Part shown: piece by piece, positions 43,353 through 51,350 of the stretch
Numbering within the stretch: the stretch's first letter is position 1
Layout of the letters: each line of letters starts with the position of its first letter
DNA from: Pseudanabaena sp.
GTDB lineage: Bacteria > Cyanobacteriota > Cyanobacteriia > Pseudanabaenales > Pseudanabaenaceae
Direction of reading: 5' to 3'
Length of the DNA stretch: 64,000 nucleotides
Assembly: GCA_003249035.1 (NCBI GenBank)
Contig: QBMK01000007.1
Span: 1 to 64,000 of the forward strand
The notes under the pieces: model-generated
Told to the model about the DNA's origin: nothing
Seen by the model: only the letters and a program-made list of their open reading frames with translations
Database searches by the model: none
Program-made: the position numbers and the translations under genes

Positions 43353-43857
43353 AGGACAAACTAAATAATATGAAAAACAAAAAACAACAACATTTTAAAG
43401 ATGCGTAGGGGAGGCGCGTAGCGCTAACCATACTTAAGTAAAAGCACTATTTTCTATTCAAACAGGTTTTGCGGCTATTTCTATGCGATCGCCTAAATAT
43501 AAAATGTAAAGAATTCTTGCAGTCGAAAATCCAGAAAGGTATTGCGGTTCTTTGCACCATTCCTTTCTGGATTTTTGGCTTTTAAATTGCTAAAGGTAAG
43601 CTGCCCAGAGCATTCTGCAATTAGCAAAGCGCCTTCAAAACTTGTAGTAAATTTTCTGAAGACTAAGGCTCCATTAATTGTAGTGATGGCAATGGTTGAC
43701 AAGTTAACAATGGAACATCTGGCTCAAAATGTTGTATAGCAAAGAAAGTTTTGCTTAGGACATAAACCCAGAAGATGAGTTGCGGCGCTTCTGGGGTTTT
43801 GGTTTGGACTAGCTAACTCTTTTAAGAAAAGCACCGCCTCTCGGTGGTGTTTTCCTT
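43353..43857. other. intergenic region with three hairpins
   Basis: No convincing gene is seen between chlM and hemC. The gap contains AATCCAGAAAGG / CCTTTCTGGATT (about 43530-43572), AAACCCAGAAG / CTTCTGGGGTTT (about 43763-43802), and the chlM terminator at 43826-43854. Both strands have ORFs of 65-70 codons near 43.5-43.7 kb, but they overlap each other and lack good start signals. Confidence 0.55.
43826..43854 (-). terminator. chlM terminator
   Basis: AAAAGCACCGCC pairs with GGTGGTGTTTT around CTCTC, immediately after the leftward chlM stop. Read on the minus strand, the stem is followed by CTTTT and then T-rich sequence. Confidence 0.65.
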
Positions 43858-44565
43858 CTAATTGCGGACAGCTTCAAACAGCCGAGAGAAATAAAATGAG
43901 GTAGCCGTAAATTCTTTACGCTTGATTGTGAAGCCTAACTTTTTCAGGACTTGGCGCACATCAGACTCCTTGTGCAAATAAGCTCGAGTCGCTTTGCTGG
44001 GTCCTGGAACCATATCGCCAACCTTCTTCATCAATACATAGTATGGGTTTTTAGGAGCAAAGCTGAGAATCAAACGAGAGTTGGCAAGAGAGGCTAGATG
44101 CGCGATCATCGCTTCTGATTCGCGATCGGGATAGTGAATCAATACATCTAGACAAATTACAGTATCATATTCGCCTGACAAGGAAGATAAATCCTTGACA
44201 GCAAAGATAGGGTTCTCAGGATCGACAGCTCGACTTTTGCCTTCACCTACCATCTTTTCGGAAATATCACTGGCGTAAACCTTTGCCCCTAGTGCCGAGA
44301 GAGGAATGCTAAGACTACCAGTACCACAACCTGCATCACAGACTGTTTGACCCAGAGCATTTTTGTCATTTTTAAACCAATCTAAAACATAATCGACGGT
44401 TTGCTGGTGTCCAGTCCGAATATCGCGCTGCACTCGGTTGACATCACCTTCACCATAAATCCTCCGCCAGCGATCGAAGCCTGTGGAATTAAAATAATCG
44501 CGAACTATTTCTTTGTCTTTGGGGGATTCTTGAATTGAAGTATTGTTAAGTGCTTTATTAGCCAT
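43858..44565 (-). CDS. chlM: magnesium protoporphyrin IX methyltransferase
   Basis: This 235-residue SAM enzyme methylates Mg-protoporphyrin IX on its way to chlorophyll. The family opening EIVRDYFNSTGFDRWRRIYG (about 20-39) is diagnostic. The SAM motif is VCDAGCGTGSLSIPLS (about 75-90), followed by VYASDISEKMVGEGK and the late region KNPYYVLMKKVGDMVPGPSK. Length is normal. It diverges from sppA. Confidence 0.96.
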   Translation of the reverse strand: MANKALNNTSIQESPKDKEIVRDYFNSTGFDRWRRIYGEGDVNRVQRDIRTGHQQTVDYVLDWFKNDKNALGQTVCDAGCGTGSLSIPLSALGAKVYASDISEKMVGEGKSRAVDPENPIFAVKDLSSLSGEYDTVICLDVLIHYPDRESEAMIAHLASLANSRLILSFAPKNPYYVLMKKVGDMVPGPSKATRAYLHKESDVRQVLKKLGFTIKRKEFTATSFYFSRLFEAVRN

Positions 44566-44684
44566 GATTGTGAAAAAAGCTTACAAGAAGATGATTTTAA
44601 CCTAGAAAAGAGAAGCAACGCGACGCACTGCCCTTCCTTTCTAGGTTTTATACTAAACTAAAGCAGCCGCCAGAAAAATTTGCT

Positions 44685-45695
44685 ATGCAACTCAATCGCA
44701 TCATTGCTCTCGTTTTAGTCGCCGTTTGCTTTATTTCAGCCACATTTGGCATTCAGCGTCGCCAAATGGATGAGGCTTTGGATCTAAAGAAAGTACTCGA
44801 TCGTGATCGCCTTGAATTGATCTCGCTAGACGGACCAATTACTGGAGCACGAGTTTCTTCTTCGGGAGCTATGGCAGTCCGCGATCGCCTCCGCGAACTG
44901 ATCGAGGAAGACTCTGTAAAGGGTGTCTTGCTATCAATTAATAGTCCTGGGGGAACGGTTGGCGCAAGTAAAGAACTTTACGAAGCAGTTAAGGACTTGA
45001 GCGAGAAAAAGCCTGTTGTAGTGAGTATGCTCGATCAGGCAACTAGTGGTGGCTACTATGCAGCAAGTTCAGCGACGAAAATTTATGCTAATGCTGGCAC
45101 ATTGACAGGAAGTATCGGCGTAATTTTGAGTGGCTTTAATGCAAAAGAATTACTAGATCGGGTGGGTATCCAATCACAAACGATTAAAACTGGACCCTAC
45201 AAAGATATTTTTTCGCCATTTCGTGAGTTAGGCGATCCAGAACGTCAACTCTTACAAGAGCTATTGCAAAGTACCTACACAGAATTTATTACCGATGTAT
45301 CGAAGGGGCGCAAACTAGATCTAGAAGTGGTGCGCAAGCTAGCGGATGGACGCATTTATACAGGACAACAAGCTAAAGATAATAAATTGGTTGATGCCTT
45401 AGGAACTTTGGATGCAGCGATCGCAGATTTACGTGATTTGTCCAGAAAAAAATTCAAGTTGCCTCAAGAAAGTGAACTGCCAATTCGCAGGTCTCCAGCT
45501 TCTTTTGAAAGGCTCTTAGATCAATTACTGAGTCAAACTAGTGTTAGTATTGCCTTGCCTTTTTTTGATATTGCTGGATCGGGCAACATTTCTGGGGCGA
45601 TCGCTGATCAGCTCACCTCAAAACTAACTGGTCACAGTATGCAAGCAGGAAATTACGATCCACCAATTTTATTAATGCCAAGCTGGTCTAAATAA
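44685..45695 (+). CDS. sppA: signal peptide peptidase SppA
   Basis: This 336-residue membrane-anchored serine protease has one N-terminal membrane helix (IIALVLVAVCFISATFGIQ). The SppA core shows LSINSPGGTVGASKELYEAV (about 86-105), the catalytic Ser in DQATSGGYYAASSATKIYAN (about 122), GSIGVI, and the general-base Lys region QTIKTGPYKDIFSPFREL (about 164). It degrades signal peptides and possibly antenna proteins. It is the short, single-domain form of about 300-340 residues. Confidence 0.92.
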   Translation: MQLNRIIALVLVAVCFISATFGIQRRQMDEALDLKKVLDRDRLELISLDGPITGARVSSSGAMAVRDRLRELIEEDSVKGVLLSINSPGGTVGASKELYEAVKDLSEKKPVVVSMLDQATSGGYYAASSATKIYANAGTLTGSIGVILSGFNAKELLDRVGIQSQTIKTGPYKDIFSPFRELGDPERQLLQELLQSTYTEFITDVSKGRKLDLEVVRKLADGRIYTGQQAKDNKLVDALGTLDAAIADLRDLSRKKFKLPQESELPIRRSPASFERLLDQLLSQTSVSIALPFFDIAGSGNISGAIADQLTSKLTGHSMQAGNYDPPILLMPSWSK

Positions 45696-45750
45696 GGTTG
45701 TTTGAGCCATATTTGCATAGCTCCAATCGTAAAGAATAGTTGTTAAATTT

Positions 45751-46749
45751 ATGAAAGCTCAGCATCTGAAACCCAAAACAATTTCTGAAGACCCCAATTA
45801 TCAAGTCGAGCACTTAATTCAGAAGCTTGACAATGTAAAACATATTGCTGAATCGGATTTTTGGATTTCAACCGATGAACTTAGGGCTTTACTAAGTCTT
45901 GATGATAGCTTCTTTGAAGGTTTGAATAAAAAAGTAGCTTCTCAAATTCAAGATTATAAATTTTCTTGGCGAAACTTTGAATGTATTTTAGTTGATCGTC
46001 AACTTGGGAAAGGCTTTTGGTCTATTAGACAAAAAACAAACGTATTGCTAAATACTAATAATAGTTCTGCTCAAATACCAGCATATCTTCCTGAAATTCA
46101 AGATCCAAAACCATCCACAACTGGCGAGTCAATTCTCTTAAAAATTCAACCAGATAACGATGTCATTCCATCTCCCTATGCACTAATTGATGATTTTCTT
46201 ACGCCAAATCAACTAGATGATTTATTGCGCTATAGCATCAGGAAACAACCTGAGTTTATCCCTACCACTAACTCAGCCTCTGATCCTAACTACCGGCGCT
46301 CATTTTATCTGATGCATTTCCCTGATTTCTCAGAACTTATGATTAAGCTAGTACGAAAAATTACACCGCAAATCACCACTCACTTACATATAAAGAACTT
46401 TGCGATCGGGCAAATTGAGTCGCAAATGACTGCCCATAATCATGGCAATTATTACAAAATTCATAATGATAACGGCAGTCCAGACTGTGCAACAAGAGTG
46501 CTTACCTATGTGTATTACTACTATCGCGAGCCTAAACCTTTCACTGGTGGCGAGTTAGTAATCTATGACAGTAAAATTGAAAATGGTCATTACGTTGCTG
46601 CAGACTCCCGCAAAGTGATTCAGCCCACTAATAACACAATTATCTTTTTCCCTAGCGGATGTATGCATGAAGTCTTGCCTGTGAGTTGCCCAACGGAATA
46701 TTTTGCAGATAGTCGCTTCACGATTAATGGCTGGGTGAGGCATATCTAA
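45751..46749 (+). CDS. 2OG-Fe(II) oxygenase (prolyl-4-hydroxylase fold)
   Basis: This 332-residue protein has a C-terminal dioxygenase domain (about 140-332). Candidate iron ligands are the HxD pair in YYKIHNDNG and the distal His in GCMHEVLPV. The 2-oxoglutarate Arg is probably in RFTINGWVRH. The N-terminal 130 residues are not recognised and include a polar segment similar to no family I know. Such enzymes hydroxylate peptides or small molecules, and the substrate is unknown. Confidence 0.82.
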   Translation: MKAQHLKPKTISEDPNYQVEHLIQKLDNVKHIAESDFWISTDELRALLSLDDSFFEGLNKKVASQIQDYKFSWRNFECILVDRQLGKGFWSIRQKTNVLLNTNNSSAQIPAYLPEIQDPKPSTTGESILLKIQPDNDVIPSPYALIDDFLTPNQLDDLLRYSIRKQPEFIPTTNSASDPNYRRSFYLMHFPDFSELMIKLVRKITPQITTHLHIKNFAIGQIESQMTAHNHGNYYKIHNDNGSPDCATRVLTYVYYYYREPKPFTGGELVIYDSKIENGHYVAADSRKVIQPTNNTIIFFPSGCMHEVLPVSCPTEYFADSRFTINGWVRHI

Positions 46750-46780
46750 CAAAGAAGGCGCAAGGTGACTTTTTCGTTGT

Positions 46781-47020
46781 TTATGGTTTAGCTAGCTTTT
46801 GTTTAACCTTAGAGACTATGCCACTCGCGATCGCACCAGCCATCACAATACCTAGCACGGGTTGAATCAATGGCTCCCATAGTTGTCGCCATAACTCTAA
46901 CCCAAGATTTATTTTTAGGGTTTCGCCACCTAGGGCAACTAGCAGCCAGGCAAAGAAGAAAAATACTAAGAACAAATTGAACATCAAAAATTTGTTCGTC
47001 CAACGTCCGATGGTTTCCAT
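46781..47020 (-). CDS. small two-helix membrane protein
   Basis: This 79-residue hypothetical protein has membrane segments FLMFNLFLVFFFFAWLLVAL (about 11-30) and PVLGIVMAGAIASGIVS (about 54-70), with a basic C-terminus. ATG 47020 is the natural start. I do not recognise the family. It lies convergent to the oxygenase gene and downstream of a hairpin cluster. Confidence 0.6.
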   Translation of the reverse strand: METIGRWTNKFLMFNLFLVFFFFAWLLVALGGETLKINLGLELWRQLWEPLIQPVLGIVMAGAIASGIVSKVKQKLAKP

Positions 47021-47054
47021 ATCTCATTAAAAAATAATATTTCTTGCCCCTAAA

Positions 47055-47200
47055 AGAACCAATTTTTTTGTGGTGGGGCGAATCCGCGCCACAAAAAAAA
47101 TTGATTCTTTATTCTACTGTTAGCCAATAATTGTGTGCCGCTTCACGGCACACAATTATAAAAGAATCGGGGTAACGTTGCCGCTACCCCGATTCTTTTA
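47055..47200. repeat. cluster of three hairpins
   Basis: Three hairpins lie end to end. AGAACCAATTTTTTTGTGG pairs with its complement around a GGGCGAATCCGCG tip (47055-47108). AATTGTGTGCCG / CGGCACACAATT has a CTTCA loop (47127-47159). AAAAGAATCGGGGTA / TACCCCGATTCTTTT follows (47160-47200). The first and third share the outer sequence AGAATC/GATTCT and can also pair with each other. They lie downstream of psbK on the minus strand. Confidence 0.7.
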
Positions 47201-47298
47201 TATCGTTTTTCTTTTATAAATGAATCAGTGTGAATGTACAGGACGTACTTAAAAGTTTTTTATAAGTTTTTTTGTTAAGTCAAGACTTAAATTGAAAC

Positions 47299-47436
47299 CT
47301 ATTTGAAACCAACTGAGGCTTGCCATACAAAGGCGAGTAGTAAGAAAAATACAGGAATCACGGGAAGAACGTTTACCAGTGGATCGAAAATTCTATACGC
47401 TTCAGGTAACGTTGCAATCAATAGACTTAGTGGCAT
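47299..47436 (-). CDS. psbK: photosystem II reaction centre protein K
   Basis: This is a 45-codon gene on the minus strand, below the usual ORF size cut-off. The product is a propeptide MPLSLLIA followed by [20 protein letters not shown] and then [17 protein letters not shown]. This is the PsbK signature: LPEAY near the processing site, the DPLVxVxPVIP bend and the membrane helix ending FVWQA.VGFK. A strong RBS (GGAGGT, 47446-47451 on the plus strand as ACCTCC) stands 9 bases before the ATG. PsbK stabilises the PSII core near CP43. The overlapping plus-strand frame is spurious in this part. Confidence 0.95.
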   Translation of the reverse strand: MPLSLLIATLPEAYRIFDPLVNVLPVIPVFFLLLAFVWQASVGFK

Positions 47437-47542
47437 TAAAAATAGACCTCCTTCAAGAGCTAAGATGAATTTTACCACGTTAAAGAAGCCATTCTTTTTT
47501 CTGAAAATTTTTTATCAAAGGGTTTATAAAATAGGTTTATTT

Positions 47543-48004
47543 ATGGCGATCTCAAAGACTGAAAACATCAAAAAATTATTACAGGTTTGCAAGGCTACTG
47601 TCTTGTCTCTCCTACTATGTATATGTACATTTGCCTTTAGCGCACCAGCTTTGGCAAATGTACAAATAAAGTTGACGAATCTTACTTACGAGCCATGTAC
47701 TGGCGATGCAGGCAAAAACATGGTGCTAGGTGGAGGTGTGATGTCGGCAAAGTGCTACATGATCAAGGGAAATGCAACCAATCCTTCGGGCAAAGTTGTT
47801 TACAATGCCGATATTTTTGGCCGAATCTATGATGCGAATGGAAATGACGCTATGCCTGAAAGAGCTAGACTGGGCGCAGTTGAGGAGATTCCCGCAGGCA
47901 ATAGTGACTTTCAAATTATGGTAGCGATTCCTGCTGAACAGCCCGAACCTTTAGAGCTTAAGCTATTTAAAGCTTCGGGATTTGCAGGTAAAGTTAGGCG
48001 GTAA
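47543..48004 (+). CDS. secreted hypothetical protein, cyanobacterial
   Basis: This 153-residue protein starts at ATG 47543. An upstream extension of the frame runs through psbK on the other strand and is rejected. The signal peptide (LLQVCKATVLSLLLCICTFA, cut near ALA-N) precedes a beta-rich domain with two possible disulfide Cys (YEPCTGD and SAKCYMIKG). It ends VRR. The fold and role are not recognised; it resembles a small periplasmic or lumenal beta-sandwich. psbK lies divergently 107 bp away, so both may share a regulatory region. Confidence 0.7.
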   Translation: MAISKTENIKKLLQVCKATVLSLLLCICTFAFSAPALANVQIKLTNLTYEPCTGDAGKNMVLGGGVMSAKCYMIKGNATNPSGKVVYNADIFGRIYDANGNDAMPERARLGAVEEIPAGNSDFQIMVAIPAEQPEPLELKLFKASGFAGKVRR

Positions 48005-48071
48005 TCGCACTCGCGTTAAAATATATACAAATTCATTCATTCATTAAGTAGCTAGGCACAATTAAAATCCA

Positions 48072-48120
48072 GATTCAAAATCTGTACCGTCCGCGCAACG
48101 GGTGGTACAGATTTTGAATC
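48072..48120. repeat. hairpin after secreted protein gene
   Basis: GATTCAAAATCTGTACC pairs exactly with GGTACAGATTTTGAATC around a GTCCGCGCAACGGGT loop. It lies about 70 bp after the gene ending at 48004 and probably ends that transcript. A second small inverted pair (GGCGGCG / CGTCGC) follows at about 48140. Confidence 0.6.
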
Positions 48121-48213
48121 TTAGCTTAGCGCAATACATAGGCGGCGCTTTACGTCGCTTCTATATGAATGGGCAAAATCCAAGTCTAAAGTTCTCTGAA
48201 TTGATCCAAAAAT

Positions 48214-48489
48214 ATGGCTGTTAAAGTTTTAATTCCCACCCCACTCCAACAATTGACCAACAATCAAGCTACTGTCGAATGCACTGGAGATTCCGTTCAA
48301 GCAATTATTGACTCTCTCGAAACTAGTTGCCCAGGCATCAAAGCCCGTATCTGTGATGAAAAGGGAAATCTTCGCCGCTTTGTTAATTTTTATGTCAATA
48401 GCGAAGATATCCGCTTTCTCGATGGCGCCAATACTGCCCTCAATGATGGTGATGAAGTAAGCATCATTCCTGCGATCGCAGGGGGCTAG
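48214..48489 (+). CDS. MoaD/ThiS-like sulfur-carrier protein
   Basis: This 91-residue ubiquitin-fold protein ends in AIAGG, the Gly-Gly tail that is activated and thiocarboxylated in MoaD, ThiS and Cys[17 protein letters not shown] and [12 protein letters not shown] fit the MoaD consensus. It carries sulfur for molybdopterin, thiamin or cysteine synthesis; the partner gene is not nearby, so the pathway is undecided. Confidence 0.88.
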   Translation: MAVKVLIPTPLQQLTNNQATVECTGDSVQAIIDSLETSCPGIKARICDEKGNLRRFVNFYVNSEDIRFLDGANTALNDGDEVSIIPAIAGG

Positions 48490-48492
48490 TCC

Positions 48493-48529
48493 AAACAAAA
48501 AGGGATGCAAAGCATCCCTTTTTGTTTTA
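48493..48529. terminator. bidirectional terminator
   Basis: AACAAAAAGGGATGC pairs with GCATCCCTTTTTGTT around AAA. It lies between the convergent MoaD-like gene and the membrane protein gene and can end both transcripts. Confidence 0.75.
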
Positions 48530-48865
48530 TGGATTTGTCAAAGCGATCGCAATTTGCATTGCCCAAATTAATGATTGCTTCTTAATGTTTGGCTCAACTT
48601 TACCCTTGTCGCCCCAATTTTGTAGCCATTTACCAATTCCCCCCCACGAATCACCCATCCATTGCCCGACTTGCGCGAAAATTTGTTGTGGACCAATACC
48701 TGTCAATACTTGGATTGTAAAAATTACTGCAACGACTAAAAAAGCAGTTTTGAAGCTAGCTTTAATAACGCTCAGTAACCACCATAGCAGTAGTAAAGAA
48801 ACTATTAATGCGCCAATTACTAGGGGCAAATTCATAGAGTTTTCCAATCCCATCTCAAAGTTCAA
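48527..48865 (-). CDS. small membrane protein, hypothetical
   Basis: This protein of up to 112 residues has two adjacent membrane segments (LPLVIGALIVSLLLLWWLLSV and TAFLVVAVIFTIQVLTG) and a Trp/Gly-rich stretch (GQWMGDSWGGIGKWLQNWGD) that could lie on the membrane surface. Starts at 48865, 48853 and 48835 are all possible. I do not recognise the function. Confidence 0.6.
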   Translation of the reverse strand: MNFEMGLENSMNLPLVIGALIVSLLLLWWLLSVIKASFKTAFLVVAVIFTIQVLTGIGPQQIFAQVGQWMGDSWGGIGKWLQNWGDKGKVEPNIKKQSLIWAMQIAIALTNP

Positions 48866-48914
48866 AGATTTTATTAGATTTTGGCATGATCATGCCATTT
48901 AATAAGTATTAATC

Positions 48915-49568
48915 ATGCCTTCCAACTTGCAACTGTACCAAGCTAGGCTGGACATCTCTCTAACAGAATGCGATCGCTTATGGCAGTTTCTTTCAGCCGA
49001 TGAGCGATCGCGTGCTGAAAGACTCAAAAGGGAATATATAAATCAGAACTTTATTGCTGCGAGGGGAAATTTACGAGAGATTCTGGCGATGAATCTAGGC
49101 TGTGAGCCAAAAGAAATCCAATTTAGCTATAGCGATCGCGGGAAGCCTTATATTCAAAATTTTAAAGGTATTTACTTTAATCTGTCGCATTCTCACAATT
49201 TGGCAATCTACTTGCTCAGTAGCGATCGCGAAGTGGGAATTGACCTTGAATATATCAATCCTAAATGTGATGTTGATAATATTGCTGAACGTTATTTCTT
49301 GCCTTCGGAGCAGAAAATTATTAGCAGCTTAAGTGCTCAGGACAAATATTTAGCTTTTTATCGAGCATGGACTCTCAAGGAAGCTTATGGTAAAGCAACA
49401 GGTCAAGGCATTACAAATATTCTGGATCGTGTCGATGTGTCCTCATTGCTAGAGATGCCTACGGGCGAGACTTTGCAAATTCAAGATTGGACGCTAAAAC
49501 TACTAGACCCAGATTTAAATATAGATGCAAACTATACAACTGCCATATGCCATTTTGGACATGAATGA
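48915..49568 (+). CDS. 4'-phosphopantetheinyl transferase, Sfp/HetI type
   Basis: This 217-residue enzyme transfers phosphopantetheine from CoA to carrier proteins. Motifs are YFNLSHSHNLAIYLLS (about 91-106), the metal site VGIDLEYI (about 112-119) and the late motif FYRAWTLKEAYGKATGQG (about 150-167). The length is that of the Sfp group, which serves fatty-acid as well as polyketide or peptide carrier proteins in cyanobacteria. No biosynthetic cluster lies beside it, so it is probably the general enzyme. Confidence 0.92.
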   Translation: MPSNLQLYQARLDISLTECDRLWQFLSADERSRAERLKREYINQNFIAARGNLREILAMNLGCEPKEIQFSYSDRGKPYIQNFKGIYFNLSHSHNLAIYLLSSDREVGIDLEYINPKCDVDNIAERYFLPSEQKIISSLSAQDKYLAFYRAWTLKEAYGKATGQGITNILDRVDVSSLLEMPTGETLQIQDWTLKLLDPDLNIDANYTTAICHFGHE

Positions 49569-49686
49569 AGTTAAAAAAGTAAACGTCTGCCCAAGTTGTT
49601 CTGAAGTTAGAGCTTTTCAATATGACTTTAAAATCCGTGACGTATTAGGATCTCGATCTCTGGGCTCCCGCAAAGCAAAGCATTAA
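49561..49686 (+). CDS. possible 41-residue protein
   Basis: ATG 49561 overlaps the stop of the phosphopantetheinyl transferase gene (ATGAATGA). The frame reads MNEVKKVNVCPSCSEVRAFQ and on to RSLGSRKAKH. It has one CxxC motif and many basic residues. The overlap suggests coupling, but without homologues this could be chance. Confidence 0.25.
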   Translation: MNEVKKVNVCPSCSEVRAFQYDFKIRDVLGSRSLGSRKAKH

Positions 49687-49806
49687 TATGGTGTTTTGAG
49701 GTTACCAATCTAGACTTACTATATTTCTAGCGCAGTCAATTTATAGCAAACCTATAAAAAGAGGGAGCTTCGCATCACCTACTTTTATGGTTGGGTAAAT
49801 TTACAT

Positions 49807-50703
49807 ATGATCGAATACATCTCTACACTTTTCATAAACGCGGCAATCTTTGCCCTATTAAGTCTCGGGCTAAATCTGCAGTGGGGATTTGCAGGGCTAG
49901 TTAACTTTGGGCATGTAGCTTTTATGACGGTTGGGGCATATACAACTGTGTTGCTCAGCCTTAATGGTGTGCCTTGGTTCTTTGCTTTTCTCATTGCAGC
50001 AGCGATCGCAGGGTTGCTTGGAATAATCATCGGTAGCACAGCCTTAAAATTGCGTGAAGACTATCTGGGGATCGTTACTATTGGCGTATCCGAAATGGTG
50101 CGTCTATTCGTGAATAATGAAGAATGGCTTACTAAAGGCACTAGAGGTGTACAGGATTTTCCGCTCCCATTGGTAAATCTCGTTTCACGACAATATTATT
50201 CTTTTGTTCTAGCCGCGTTGTTACTTGTGGTCGTTGCAGTTGTTTACTGGCGTTTAGAGTGGCTAGTGAGATCGCCTTGGGGGCGAGTATTAAAGGCAAT
50301 TCGTGAAGATGAAGAAGTGGCAAAGGCGCTTGGCAAAAATGTATTTTGGTATAAACTTCAAGCTTTTGCGATTGGCGGTGCAATCGGAGGTTTGGCTGGA
50401 GCATTTTACGCTTGGCAATTAACCACAGTTTATCCTGACAATTTCATTCCCTTGATTACTTTTCAAGCTTGGACAATTGTTACTATTGGCGGTGCTGGCA
50501 ATAATCTTGGTGTAATTCTCGGAGCTGTAATTTTTCAAGTTTATAATGCTATCCCAAGATTTCTCCCAGAACAAATTCGTGCTGACGGCGGCAGGTTTGA
50601 GGCAATTCAGTTAATGCTGATCGGCGTCACCTTAATTTTGTTGATGGTATGGCGACCTCAAGGGATTTTGGGAAATAAGAAAGAATTAACACTAAATCGA
50701 TAA
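49807..50703 (+). CDS. branched-chain/neutral amino-acid ABC permease, LivM type
   Basis: This 298-residue inner-membrane permease has about eight hydrophobic segments. The LivM signature region is LSLGLNLQWGFAGLVNFGHVAF near the start (given as family recognition), and SPWGRVLKAIREDEEVAKALGK marks the cytoplasmic coupling loop (about 158-178). It would pair with a LivH-like permease, ATPases and a binding protein encoded elsewhere, like the cyanobacterial Nat system. It stands alone, which is usual for NatD-type genes. Confidence 0.88.
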   Translation: MIEYISTLFINAAIFALLSLGLNLQWGFAGLVNFGHVAFMTVGAYTTVLLSLNGVPWFFAFLIAAAIAGLLGIIIGSTALKLREDYLGIVTIGVSEMVRLFVNNEEWLTKGTRGVQDFPLPLVNLVSRQYYSFVLAALLLVVVAVVYWRLEWLVRSPWGRVLKAIREDEEVAKALGKNVFWYKLQAFAIGGAIGGLAGAFYAWQLTTVYPDNFIPLITFQAWTIVTIGGAGNNLGVILGAVIFQVYNAIPRFLPEQIRADGGRFEAIQLMLIGVTLILLMVWRPQGILGNKKELTLNR

Positions 50704-50840
50704 AAAGTGTTGAATGCGATCGCTTATACAGACAAATATGTGGGAACTAATTTATCAATGTCATAGAAAAAGCACTATCGTTCTTTTTGTGTATGCTATC
50801 TAGTACACAAGGATGAATAATGCATTATTTAAACTCTATT

Positions 50841-50879
50841 TAAAACAGTTATGTTAAGATTGGTAACGTAACTGTTTTA
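50841..50879. promoter_or_regulatory. operator-like palindrome
   Basis: TAAAACAGTTATGTTA at 50841-50856 is matched by TAACGTAACTGTTTTA at 50864-50879, with one mismatch in 16-bp arms and a 7-base spacer. It lies 37 bp before the start codon of the following gene, without a T-run, so a protein-binding operator is more likely than a terminator. Confidence 0.5.
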
Positions 50880-50915
50880 AGTTTACATACTCAGTTCTGA
50901 GAGCGTTTGGTAAAC

Positions 50916-51245
50916 ATGTCAAGCATTAATAACAATGGATTTGGCGGGGAAACCTCATATATTGGCAGACCTAAATCCAAAACAACCTTCGATCTACTAA
51001 AACCTTTACGTCTGAAAATCGACAACTTTGAAATTCTGAAATCACAAACTGCCCATCTCATTGCCAAGTTAATTCCTTCACAATGTCCATTTGAGCGCAC
51101 CATTATGATCTTTGGTCATGCGATCATCCAGATCCCTCCCCTATGTAAATTCAATCCACTCTACGAAGAGTTAGTTTCTCTTCGTTTTCGAGCGCTTTGT
51201 TTTTTGGTCGATCGCTGTGGGGAAGATATTAGTTCCTATTGCTAA
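50916..51245 (+). CDS. Mo-dependent nitrogenase C-terminal-like protein
   Basis: This protein of about 109 residues belongs to a cyanobacterial family named for its similarity to the end of Mo-nitrogenase (Mo-nitro_C). The conserved block AKLIPSQCPFERTIMIFGHA, then IPPLCKFNPLYEELVSLRFR and ALCFLVDRCGEDISSYC, fills the C-terminal 65 residues. The N-terminal part is less conserved. There are no nif genes nearby and the real function is unknown. ATG 50916 is preferred to TTG 50907. Confidence 0.82.
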   Translation: MSSINNNGFGGETSYIGRPKSKTTFDLLKPLRLKIDNFEILKSQTAHLIAKLIPSQCPFERTIMIFGHAIIQIPPLCKFNPLYEELVSLRFRALCFLVDRCGEDISSYC

Positions 51246-51292
51246 TACTTTTGTAAATTCTTACTAGGGAACATATACATACCTATAGGGAT

Positions 51293-51332
51293 AGAAAAAA
51301 ATGATGTAAGCTTGGCTTACATCATTTTTTCC
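51293..51332. terminator. intrinsic terminator
   Basis: AAAAAATGATGTAAGC pairs exactly with GCTTACATCATTTTTT around TTG and is flanked by A and T runs, so it can stop transcription from either side. It separates the Mo-nitro_C-like gene from the next gene by ending 19 bp before it. Confidence 0.75.
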
Positions 51333-51350
51333 TAGCCTTAAAAATTGGAT

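Noticed and set aside
43493-43739. Two overlapping 65-70-codon frames on opposite strands
   Set aside because: They overlap each other and a hairpin. The minus-strand one starts with TTG without an RBS, and no family was recognised.
47303-47542. N-terminal extension of the secreted protein gene
   Set aside because: It runs antisense through psbK and gives an implausible basic sequence. The signal peptide begins after ATG 47543.
50841-50879. The dyad as a terminator of the LivM gene
   Set aside because: It lies about 140 bp past the stop codon and has no T-run. The position before the next gene fits an operator better.
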